The notes under the pieces: model-generated
Database searches by the model: none
What the model was told of the DNA's origin: nothing
The model's input: only the letters and a program-made list of their open reading frames with translations
DNA from: Prostheceraeus crozeri
Taxonomy: Eukaryota; Platyhelminthes; Polycladida; Euryleptidae
DNA: 64,000 nt
Direction of reading: 5' to 3'
Assembly: GCA_907163375.1 (NCBI GenBank)
Contig: CAJQUW010003174.1
Coordinates: forward strand, 124,001-188,000
Part shown: piece by piece, positions 10,835-20,959 of the stretch
How the letters are laid out: the number at the start of each line of letters is the position of its first letter
How positions within the stretch are numbered: the stretch's first letter is position 1
Made by a program: the position numbers and the translations under genes

Positions 10835-11784
10835 TTAAGAATGAAAATTTGAGAAACAGTCAATATGAAGAAGGACACCACAAGTGGAGCACTTTCGTTT
10901 TGTGTTCTTTTTGCATACTTTACAACGTACTTGTTTATCAGATGAGATAATGATGTGAAAATTGCTTGTTCTTTTAGTTTGAGAAGGGGTCCTGCTGGGT
11001 CCTGGATGTTGCAGCTTACTCGGTGTCTTTGCCATGAGTGATCGAACAATCGCCCTGTAAGACAAATGTAGTTTTTACTATTGGTCATTTCACGTTTATC
11101 TAGTTATGTTGATCCCTATTAATTAAACCAGGCCTTTTATAGAAGAAAATCCTTCCAGGCTTATACATGTATATGTTATCAACGTGTGACTATTCACCCC
11201 CTACGTAGTCACAACACATGTAGGCCTAAATGTATTGTTTGTTATTCTATATATTCTTACCTCCGAAATTGAAGGTGGCTCATTTCTCCTTTCAAGCTAC
11301 GATGAAGTCGCCATGCAGCGACGACGGCCATATTCAAAAAGTTGGCAAAAATATTCCACCACCATTTCTTATTTCTTAGCTTAGGCCGATAATCGCTCAA
11401 GAATCGATCAAGAAGATCCACTCCGCCCATATATTGATTGTAATTATGAATCAAATGAGGGATAGGCACTGGTATGCGTTTTCTATCGGCTTTACTCCAA
11501 CGACTACCACTGTGAACGGGATTCACAGATTCGAAATTGCTGATGGCAACTACTGGACGACTGTCGTTCCACTGGCAAACAAAAACTTCACCGTCTGAAA
11601 ATTCAATGTGACTACCTCGAGAAAGCTTCTTCATTGCCGCCTTAGACATAATTGGGCATTTTTCAATTCGAGATTCCATTACAATTCCTGTACAACTCAA
11701 TCCGTCTTCTCTAAATTGTCTGAACGTTTTCGTTGAACAAAAGAATCTGTCCTGTCTGTAAGACGAGGGTGAAATTGGTTCCAA
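10835..11784 (-). pseudogene. piggyBac transposase C-terminal half, with intron
   Basis: Exon at 11261-11784 carries the C-terminal part of the RNase H-like region with YNQYMGGVDLLD, which holds the third catalytic aspartate, and the KKWWW segment. A GT-AG intron (11055-11260; donor GGAG|GTAAGA, acceptor TTACAG|GG) joins it in frame to the exon at 10835-11054, which carries CKVCKKN and a following cysteine cluster, the C-terminal cysteine-rich domain that binds the TIR. The reading QFRR|AIVRSLM across the junction fits the family. Sequence 5' of 11784 lacks the first two catalytic aspartates, so it is defective. Confidence 0.8.
11055..11260 (-). other. intron in piggyBac a transposase
   Basis: Minus strand donor GTAAGAATA and acceptor TTTGTCTTACAG give a 206-bp intron. 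Splicing restores a single frame between two segments that are both typical of piggyBac. Confidence 0.7.
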
Positions 11785-11820
11785 TAAAGTAGGTTGCTAC
11801 TGTGCTCGTGTTAGTAAAGT

Positions 11821-11876
11821 ACCTTAGCGCAGTAGTTAGAGGTGCAAACATCTCTACCTCAGGGCCAGGATACAGT
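11821..11876 (+). other. possible tRNA-derived fragment inside piggyBac a
   Basis: TAGCGCAGTAGTTAGAGG resembles an RNA polymerase III A box. The B-box position is poor, so this is a weak SINE-head candidate only. Confidence 0.25.
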
Positions 11877-12708
11877 GGTGAACTTTTTTTGCTATAGTAA
11901 GCAAAGTCAAATTTGCTGTAGTAACCCCAAATGAAGATGATAGTACAATAAGATTCAATGAAAATGCAATATGAAACAATTGATTAGTATCAGTTTAGAA
12001 AGTCTACTTAGCGTAGCCCTTTATTTTGTAAATACCATCTGACGCGATCCGACTAACTTGAAGTTCCTGCTTGTAAGTTAAAATTACAAGTGATACAATT
12101 ACTACACGAATGTGTTGCATAACTTACTATGATAAGCATCCAGATTTGACATTGAGAATTTAGCGCATTATGTAAAATGTAACACCCTAAGTGTCCAATG
12201 TTCCACTACTGGAACATTGAAAATACATGCAGTGTCCAATGTTCCAGAAATGGAACAACATTTCTAAAACTCAATATGAACGCAGGAAAGCAACGATAAA
12301 TGAAATAATTGTATTGTACGTCACCAGACTAATGTAGAAATTGTAATCTGAGAAAAGTTTGACTTACCTCATTTTTTTATGGACAGGAGTGGGAAAACAA
12401 GTTTCAGTGATAAATTTTGAAAATTTCCGAAATTTCAAATTTCTTTGGACAGAACCCAATTAAAACAAAATGCTTTACCAGGCATTGTTGAATTTATTTA
12501 CATCATGCTTCTAATATCTGCATGCTTAAATGATACTTATAAATATTTCTTATGCTTATAATTGTGATTCAAAAAATTGTTCCATAAGTGGAACATTGGG
12601 CGGTAATGGGTTAAAGGAGGGTAAGACCTTCATTAACGTATAAATGACAGCATATCGACCAAGAGTTGTCAATGTAGGACAACAACTCCTATTGAATTTA
12701 TTACTTTC

Positions 12709-12785
12709 AACGCATAGCAGAGTCCATGAGATGATTTGCTTTCAGAATCAACTGACCCAAGATCGAATCTTGGTTTTGGTTGTAC
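12709..12785 (+). other. tRNA-like sequence (pseudogene or SINE head)
   Basis: TAGCAGAGTCCATGAGATG resembles an A box, TTTGCTTTCAGAA could form an anticodon arm, and CAAGATCGAATCTTG forms a perfect T-arm stem around GATCGAATC, a good B box. The acceptor stem is not convincing, so it is more likely a SINE head or pseudogene than a working tRNA gene. Confidence 0.4.
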
Positions 12786-13544
12786 CTACGAGTACACTGT
12801 ACATGCATGTCCATGTGCCCATGCGTGTTATATAATATGTTATCGCTTCGGGCCCATCCCAGGCTGCCGTGGGACTCTATCTCACTGAGCATTAAATTCT
12901 TCCATTGCTTCTGTGTTTGGAATAACCTTGTAATTAATGGAAGAGTTAGAAGAGTCTTTTCTGTCACGATCACATAATTGGTCAAGATCAATGCCGATTT
13001 CTCCACCTCCTGTCAGCTCAGTGAGAGACTTTCTCGATCCCTGGACTGTTTCGCTTTCACTTGATCCGCGGTGCTATCATTAACAGAGCGAGTTCGCATT
13101 TAGTGAGTCCAACATTTAATTGCACAAGACCTTTCCTAATTAATTGTTTCGATGTCCATGGATTAGTGGCTTCAGAGTGAATAACTTATTTGCGTCATTA
13201 ATAAATGAAATCCATGTTGTCTGAATGGAAAACGAGGTCATCCTTTACCATGATGCAATAAATTTAATGATATTCTATGTTGTGATGTCAGAATGCGTCA
13301 GAATGACATCATGAAATCCCGTTGCACGCGAAAATGTGAAAAATTTTTGGAAGCTTATGCGCATTCTCTGCTTAATTGAAGGTTGCAACCACAGAATTAG
13401 ACATGTCGTCTGCTCTTCTGTTTGACTAGAAGGGAAGCATTGGAACATGTAACGTTAATAAAATGGTGCAATCTGCTGACATAGTACCATAGCAATCGAA
13501 TAATCAGCAGCCAGCTCAAAATTAAATACGCTAAATTGTGCGAA
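12786..13544. other. anonymous spacer
   Basis: No gene or element end recognised. Short open frames on both strands show no conserved motif. Confidence 0.4.
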
Positions 13545-13835
13545 GTTTCAGTGACTGTTATCAACCGGATCACACAGCAAAGAGACACAGACGATGTCAA
13601 GTTCTACAGAGAAGTTTATAAACGGTTTTTCATGCGCCTGCTAACTTTTTTGATAATGGATGGCCCAACAATATCAAGAAAACTTTAGCGCAATGATCTG
13701 AATTCTTCGAATCTGAAGGAATCGTGGCGATCGGAGCATTTTGAAGGAATTCACAGCAATCCTCAAGCGGCGCACGACCATTTTTCCTATCTCTGTAAGG
13801 CTTTGAAAATTTCTTTTTGCCCACTTAGTAAGTTC
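13545..13835. repeat. dispersed repeat R1, copy 2 (inverted)
   Basis: Reverse-complement partner of 8930-9195. Homology also extends across the AGGCGCATGAAA segment and the GAACTTGACATC segment. Confidence 0.65.
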
Positions 13836-15971
13836 CTGCATGTGCCATTGTTTTGAATCAGTTTGCACTTGTAGCAAAGTGATACGGCTAAACAAATAAA
13901 TTCTGTGCGTTGTCATACTCGTTTGTCGATCTCGGACTTCGTCCTCGATCGACGCTTGTGATTGTTACACTCTGTTTCTTTGCAAGAGTGATGCAAGCGA
14001 CTTACCACCACCAGTTAGCTGATTTCTATGTAATTGCCTACACTATGTTATGAGTCTGCACTTTATTGTTCCGCAATGAATGGCATAGAAATCGTCTTTC
14101 AAACATAGATATCTGTAACCAACGATTTAGGCTGACCAACTATCTGTCGATATCATAGAAATTGACAACAATAAAACCTCTAGAATGGAAATTAACCTTC
14201 ATGCAATGCACAATAACGGCACATAAATCGCACGCATTTTCACTTAGATGCACCTGCCAACGTCTGTATCATTGGGTTAGAATCAGTCACATGAGTAAAT
14301 CGAAGCTTTTAATTGGTTCTTCATGCACCAACTTAGTTCCCTCGGATGTGCCGCGACCTTGAGTCAATTTCCATTCTAGCCAACTTCAGATAAACAGTTT
14401 ATTTCTATGGTCGATATGTCCACTATTAGGTTTGTTTAGACAGCGTCGTCAGATAAGCGCCATCTCAATGCTAACATAGCGTTCTCAAGCGAAGGTGTTT
14501 CAAAGATCAGCAATGTCATAATAAACTCTAGATATTGCTAGCGAAAATACTCGCTGGCTTTATATCAATCGCTTTTATTTCTTGTCTGAATTCATTAATG
14601 AATAATCTCAAAGCAATTTGCATTTTTATCTTTGATTTGAGGTAATTAATGATTGAATATCTCATTCTTATACATGAATTGGAAAAGGCGCATATTAGTT
14701 ATCCCGTTTGAATTCAAACTCTTCATTTGATTTGTTCGATCAAATGCCAAGGTCATTTCAATGTATCAATTGAACTTATTTACAATACATTTTCAAAATT
14801 CGGAGAAGTTCTTTCCCTTCGTTGTTGATGTTTAATTTTATTTCATGAAAATCACTCGAGTATTTTCAACCGCGTCAACCTCTCACTTTCTTCACTCAAA
14901 GACTTAATTGTGGATTGCCTTCCATGTGTCCAACTTCATTTCATCTGTCTGCAGACTGAATCACATGGGGCCATAACATCGGTGACATGTTGAACAATGC
15001 CCGTTACTTTCCGCGCCAGTGACCAATTTAAGTCAAGCAATTGACAAAATAGTCCTTAGGGAAACTTGAAATCGAAAATTTGCGACATTTTCCATTCTGT
15101 GGTCTCCTCGTGTGAAAGACATGGAAGTATGATCTTCAACTATCATAAAGTCATGATGAATATTTAAATTGAACGTTGCTTTCTTCAAGTTCATTGCAAA
15201 TATATGCAGTCGAGTCATGTGTTTAATAAAGTTAATGAAAACTCAAATTTTCATATAATAGGTCCATAGAAATTATGCACTTGGTGCAGAGGAGGGCGCA
15301 GTTTCGACTCAAGTGCTCGATCAATCGAAAACTGCGACTTTTAATGTGTTCTCAGATTTCTCAAATTAAGTGATAATAAGTTTACAACTAATAGTTTGCA
15401 TCTTTCAATTTCTATGCGCTTCCATCATGTTTAATGCAATGTTATTAATCATCACAAAAAATAATTAAAAGTATGTTCAACATATATGCAGACGTCGCCT
15501 TCGAAGAAGTTTGTACGCTAAAATGTGGAGTACGAAAGCTGGCTAATTTTGACTACGAAACCGATGCATAAAATGAAAATAATAAAATGTGTGAAAGCAT
15601 TATTGCTCGTGCTCATACACTACGAAATCGATTGACTGTCTTTTGGATGATAAAGATAAAACAATAGTGTTTTCGTACATTTCATTAGTCTCGTTTCGTA
15701 CATCGGTTTCGTAAGTAGCTTCGCTATTGCACGATTTGCAGTGCACAGATTCGGGATGAATTCTCACGAATGTCAATAAAGATCCTTCATGATAGATATG
15801 AAAGAAGACCTTGATAGGTAAGAGCACATTGTGAGGAATGCACAGAGCTGATCTTAAAAGGCGGACCACCTCAACTTGATTCCGCAACTGAGATTCAATC
15901 GATTCTCATGTCTTCCAATCGCATCGCACAACAACGTGCTATATATCATTCGAGAGCTTGCATTCTCAGGT
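13836..15971. other. anonymous AT-rich stretch
   Basis: No protein motif, TIR pair or tandem array found. Open frames at 15600-15887 and 15033-15218 are short and unremarkable. Confidence 0.4.
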
Positions 15972-15975
15972 TTGA

Positions 15976-17022
15976 CCCTAAAGATACAAAGGTAATTTGC
16001 CACCTTTAAAAGACAAGGGGTGATCAAAATGATCCCCTCGAAAATAAACACTATTTATGCCCGATAGTTGATATATTTTAACTCATCTAGATTGTTTATG
16101 GCCCAAAGGATGTATTTCGTCGTATTTGAACGCTTAAACTACCACCTAACAAGCCGGGTATTGATTGAGATTGATTTGTATTGAATCTGATTGAGTGTTT
16201 TTTTAGTATCAACTGCAATTTTCGCTTAAAACTCACATCAACATTATTGCTATAAATGTGCAAACTATCTTCAATATTCATCATCCAACAGCAGGAAATA
16301 ACAATCCACGCACTGTGAGGCGCACATTTCTTATGAGTCTAGCTGATGAATTGGTGAAAGAATAAATGGTGTTGCGACTTGACAGACCATTTGGACTTCC
16401 CACGAACATAGTTGAGAATTTGTCCCGATATACAGGGCAACCAAGTCCTCGTGCTGTTCGACGGCAAGAAGTTGAGGCTTCAAGTGAAAGACTCCGATGT
16501 GGCAAATGTATTCAAGAGGGCAAACGTCCTCGCGATGCGAATCTGACAGCCTCGAAATGTGCAGCTTGTAACTTGCCAATTTGCGGAAAACACGGAATTA
16601 AGAAGATTCTGTGCATTGACTGTTGAATCTTATTATAGATATTGGACACCAAAATACGATTGATTCAAAGTTGTAATACAATGATAATGCGTTACAAAAT
16701 ATTGATAATGCAATGATGTTATAAAACATATTTCAATAATTGACTTGTTATATGAATTTCATGTAAAACAAAACATGTTTCATGAATCCGTTTTTTCAGT
16801 CGAAAAAGTTGCTTATTTTTATATGCTCTTAAATTCAAAATGACTATTTTATCACTATAAAAATGCAAAATTATGAATTATTTTTCCAATAATTTCTTCT
16901 TTATACTGATAAGGGAAAAGTCAATAAGTATCATGATACAGATTTGTCTTGTGTAAGAAAAATCTAAAATACATGTACATAGTGGAGGTGATCAAAATGA
17001 TCACCCCTTTGTATCTTAAGGG
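15976..17022 (+). mobile_element. piggyBac element b (internally deleted)
   Basis: Right end CTTTGTATCTTAAGGG is followed by TTAA (17023-17026). Left end CCCTAAAGATACAAAGG is preceded by ttga (15972-15975), a one-base variant of TTAA. Inside each TIR lies the palindromic word GTGATCAAAATGATC. It retains only the 3' end of a transposase gene. Confidence 0.8.
16281..16626 (+). pseudogene. piggyBac transposase C-terminal cysteine-rich domain (element b)
   Basis: The frame includes MSLADELVKE, a stop at 16363-16365, then a tail with RCGKC, SKCAACNLPICGKH and a final CIDC. This matches the C-terminal zinc-binding domain of piggyBac transposases, which recognises the terminal repeats. Nothing of the catalytic domain remains between the left TIR and 16281. 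The internal stop makes it a relic. Confidence 0.65.
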
Positions 17023-17026
17023 TTAA

Positions 17027-17350
17027 AATGAGGTATGATAGACTTACATTCGTTATTGCACTTGCTGAGCAGTACTCATAATATGAAAATCACTTAAATT
17101 GCAAATCGCAATTTTTCAATGAGAAAAGATGTAATTGCACGGGGAGAACAAGCATTTTCTGAGCTCTTTTTACATAAAAAATCATAAAAATCAGTGAACT
17201 AGGGAAAATAGTGATATCGTGAAGTTATCACAAAATCATGACTCTTTTGGCTGAAAATGCTATGTTCTCACTTTTTCGTGAAAAATGTTCATCTTTGGTA
17301 TCCTCTGAATCCTTGCGATGTAAGGAGCACGAATATGTAAGTTATATAGT
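17027..17350 (+). repeat. dispersed repeat R2, copy 1
   Basis: It shares GATATCGTGAAGTTATCA and GGTATCCTCTGAATCCTT with the inverted copy at 18285-18500, and TATGATAGACTT, TTGCTGAGCAG and CATTTTCTGAG with 55680-55850. No coding content. Confidence 0.6.
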
Positions 17351-17554
17351 CACATAAGTTCAATAGTTCTTCAATATTTTTTCTCATTTCCGTTGGAGTA
17401 CACAAACAATGAAGCTAAATAATCGGCTGCTATGAGAGAACAAAGACATGCCTTCGCCAATTGTTTTGCTTTGAACATTCCTTCACTTTACATGGTGTTT
17501 GTTTACTTTTAAGGAAATTATAAAAATGTTTAAGAAGCTTGAAAAAGAGCTATG

Positions 17555-18264
17555 CACTGTAAACTGTAAACAGCCACTTATCGGACAATTTGTGAGCCGC
17601 ATCAGTATTTTGGCACTTACTGCGTATTATCAGACAAATTTCCTGCTTGTCAGACAATTTTTGTCTCATCGCACGAACTAATTTACATTATTGCGTTTAT
17701 TGCCTATCATACTACTTATGACTAATATATACACTTTTATTGAAATTGGATGGCATCCTTGATAATTTTCAATTATAGAACATACAATGTTGTAAATAAG
17801 TAGGGTTCTTTGTATACACCTTGAGGCATGGCAATAACAGGTCTGGATATTAGACGTATTGATGACATCTTTTAATTCTGTTTTTACAATGTTTTTTACA
17901 GCTTTTAAGGGTGTATATACTTCCCTAAAGTTGACATTGACACTGCGGACTTGTAAAGTATCAGAGTTGTTCATAATGCGAGTGTGAATGAGTGGAGCAG
18001 AGTTAGAACCTATGTGATTAGGACTGACTAGTTGCCATTAGCTGATGTTGAATAGTTTGATCATATTTAAGCACTTTGAGTTTGAGAGACAATAGTTCTA
18101 GAAAAGTAGACAGAATTGTGTGATATTTTGGCGAATAATTGTCTCATCTTGTCTGCTCTGAACAGCCACTTTTGGTTGTTCATTGTCTCATGTTGTCTGT
18201 TGCAATTGTCTGATCATTTTGGCTGTTATTTTGTCTGTTATTTGGCTGATTACAGTTTACAGTG
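17555..18264 (-). mobile_element. MITE family M1, copy B
   Basis: TIRs CACTGTAAACTGTAAACAGC and the inverted GATTACAGTTTACAGTG bound 710 bp that matches 3405-4089 and 34154-34825. It sits between the two oppositely oriented R2 copies. The 98-codon frame (complement 17678-17974) is intact here too. Confidence 0.75.
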
Positions 18265-18284
18265 TTGATAATATATGAACATAA

Positions 18285-18500
18285 CTTATATATTCATGCT
18301 CCTCATGTCCTAAGGATTCAGAGGATACCAAACATAAATACTTTTGATGAAAGAGTGTGAATACAATTTTTTCAGCCAAAATGCTCATGATTTTTATGAT
18401 AACTTCACGATATCACTGATTTCATTCACATCAGTTCAGCGATTGTTATGAACAGCTTGTCAAAAGAGAGCTCAGAAAATGCTCGTTCTGCCCGTACATG
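18285..18500 (-). repeat. dispersed repeat R2, copy 2 (inverted)
   Basis: Inverted relative to 17145-17350. The pair brackets MITE copy B, leaving a large imperfect inverted repeat. Confidence 0.6.
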
Positions 18501-20256
18501 ATTCATTTTCATACTCACATGTCTTCAAATGGAAAAATATCGATTTGTCTATCGTGATTAGACGTACGAGCTATATGGAGCACTATTCATCTCAAAAAAT
18601 TAAATTCGACGTAGCTCATAGACATATGATTCATCCGCAAAATTCGTATAACAGTAGAATAGAGTCGATGCAAATTGCACTCCAGATCAATTACGTCATC
18701 AATTAGCAGTGGCTCTAAAACAAGCACACATTTCAAATAGCAGATTTCATTTTTGAAATCAGTGGCGTCGAATTTCCCTAGATCAATATTGAAGACATTC
18801 ATCGTAAAAACGGTCTAAATTGTTTGAAAGTCTGTGACTTCCAGAAGAATCTAATATCCAGCAATTTTCATATTACTCATTTGGAGGCAACAAATCGCTG
18901 GTATGTAAACACATGAATAATTTGTAAAAATGTGTCTTCTTAATTTTTCATCAAATGTTTTGTGGACCACAGGAACTGAACTCCACAAGAAACTGAATCT
19001 TGTGATACAAAAATGTTCACTGTCTGCTGACATTTTCTGAGTCGATACTCTGCCTACTACATCCATTCTCTATCTCTCGAATCGCATGAAATTCATTGTA
19101 CAACATATTTCGTATGTGAACTCTCTAATGGTGGTATCCACCCTGCAGCTCACTCATCATTGCGCTAAGCATGACAATTCGAAATTTTGAATCACCAATT
19201 TTAACAAGGTTTTGAAATTTTTGACAATTTAGCAATTTTGGTTGTAAGTCACCTTAATAATTGTTATTTACTATGTCAAATGAGTTGATTGTACCGAGAA
19301 GTTGCAAGTCTAAAAAGAGATTGATAGGGTTGATTTGGTTTAAAAGTAAATTCAACGAAATCACTTCAATGACATTCTACAGCTCTGCTTAACTTGTCAT
19401 GTGGTTATAAAGGAGGTGGGCAACGTGCAGATACCTACACAATTTAGATGATGAAAAGATCGCACAGAATTTACTATAGATAAGCATCATTACTATAAAG
19501 TACTCATAAGTAGTATCTACATCAATTACATTTGAATTTCCAATAGACAATCCGATGTCAGTGGTATAATGGATGATTTATAAATTCCTGTCAATGAAAA
19601 GTGCATTCGTATTGAAAACTGCTACATTTCTTCAAAAGTTATCACACAAATTGTTAAAAAAGTGACAAAAATTCAGACCTTTGAAAGATGTGGTTTTTAA
19701 AACAAAAAACATTTATTTTTGAATTTCCAGGGTGTCAAATCCTATTTTTTTTGGTCAGCTTAAAAATGCGCTAAAACTGAATGCAACAAGAGACTAAGCT
19801 ATGCGACGTGGTTTTGCGAGGACAACAGAAGATTGTGACATGATACATCAATTGTATGCTCTGCATCAATTGAGTCAATTGTTTTATTAATTTAATCCTG
19901 TCATCAGGACCGAACGATTTTTAGCGTCGTGGGACCGGGGGGGGCGATTTTCCTCCCTTCAAATATTCCATGTTCCGATGGATAAAGCATTTTGAAAACA
20001 GCTAATTGCATTATTTCGAGTCTCTTCTTTTGAATGGTAGTACCTACTTTGCATGATTCAAAGACCTTAATACCAAAAATTTAAATTTTCAATTTTTTCG
20101 TTTTTTTGAAAGTATGTATATTTTTTGTCTCTTCAAAGATTGTTCAATACGGCTAAAGTATTTCTGTTACATGCTATCTTAGCAGTGATGTACATTTTCA
20201 GAGAGATACGGGTCGTCAGCTTTGTCACACTTTCGTCTACTTTTCGTCACCATAAT
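18501..20256. other. anonymous AT-rich stretch
   Basis: No gene or repeat ends recognised. One G-rich run (GGGGGGGG with flanking GC bases) lies near 19937. Confidence 0.4.
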
Positions 20257-20261
20257 ATTTG
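20257..20261. other. left 5-bp target-site duplication ATTTG
   Basis: ATTTG directly precedes CACACCC and is repeated at 24296-24300 directly after GGGTGTG. Five-bp duplications with CAC ends are diagnostic of the Transib/RAG superfamily. Confidence 0.85.
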
Positions 20262-20760
20262 CACACCCGTCGGCTGGGTCGATCAAGCGGTCAAAAATGC
20301 GAGCCCTTAGCGACCACTTTTTTGACATCTACTATCATATCTAAGAACTACTACATAGGTCTCTCAAATCATCTATTGGCTATTCGCCTGCAGGACCAAT
20401 TTTTAAAAAAATTCAAATTTCAAATATTAAATTCCATTATGCAATTTTTTGATTTCTCTGTATCTGGTTGCAAATGATTTGTACTGTCATATTTTGATAA
20501 AGTCTTATCTAGAAATACCCAAAGATTATGCAGAAACACATTCTAACAAATTTAGACCTACTTAGCCGTCAAAATTCAAATATTTTTGAAAAAAATTCAA
20601 ATTTTAAATTTGAATTTCATGATATATATTTTTTCATCTCTATAACTGCATAGATACGATTTCTATTGCCATTATTTGATAATTATATATTCATAATTGT
20701 TTCAGATTATTCAGAAGCACATTTAAATGTACTAATAAAGAGAAATTTAACGATCAAAAT
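20262..20760 (+). repeat. left TIR of RAG1L-2
   Basis: It matches the reverse complement of 23796-24295. Two related segments of about 170-190 bp follow one another inside it: each has an AATTCAAATTT-rich start, a TTTTTTSAT-TCTCT segment, an ATTTGATAA-like word and an AGATTATKCAGAARCACATT block. Confidence 0.9.
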
Positions 20761-20959
20761 ACTTTTTAATATTAGTAAAAATAGGTTTTATTTACGAACC
20801 CCGATATCCCTGACGAGCCCTCATTCGCAGTACCAAAAAATATATGCATTTCAATTTTGAGTCACTTATATTAACTAATACATTGACATCAACTTATAAA
20901 ATGTCATTAGCAATATCGCAAATGAAACAGTCATGAATATAAAGTTTGAAGTCATCCAT

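Larger units (their letters stand above)
10660..12610 (-). mobile_element. piggyBac element a (internally deleted)
   Basis: Flanked by TTAA at 10656-10659 and 12611-12614, with TIRs CCCATTACTGCCC and the inverted GGGCGGTAATGGG. TTAA duplication is the piggyBac hallmark. It encodes the C-terminal half of a piggyBac transposase on the minus strand. The N-terminal DDE half is gone. The palindrome GTTCC-N6-GGAAC occurs four times, near each end. Confidence 0.9.
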
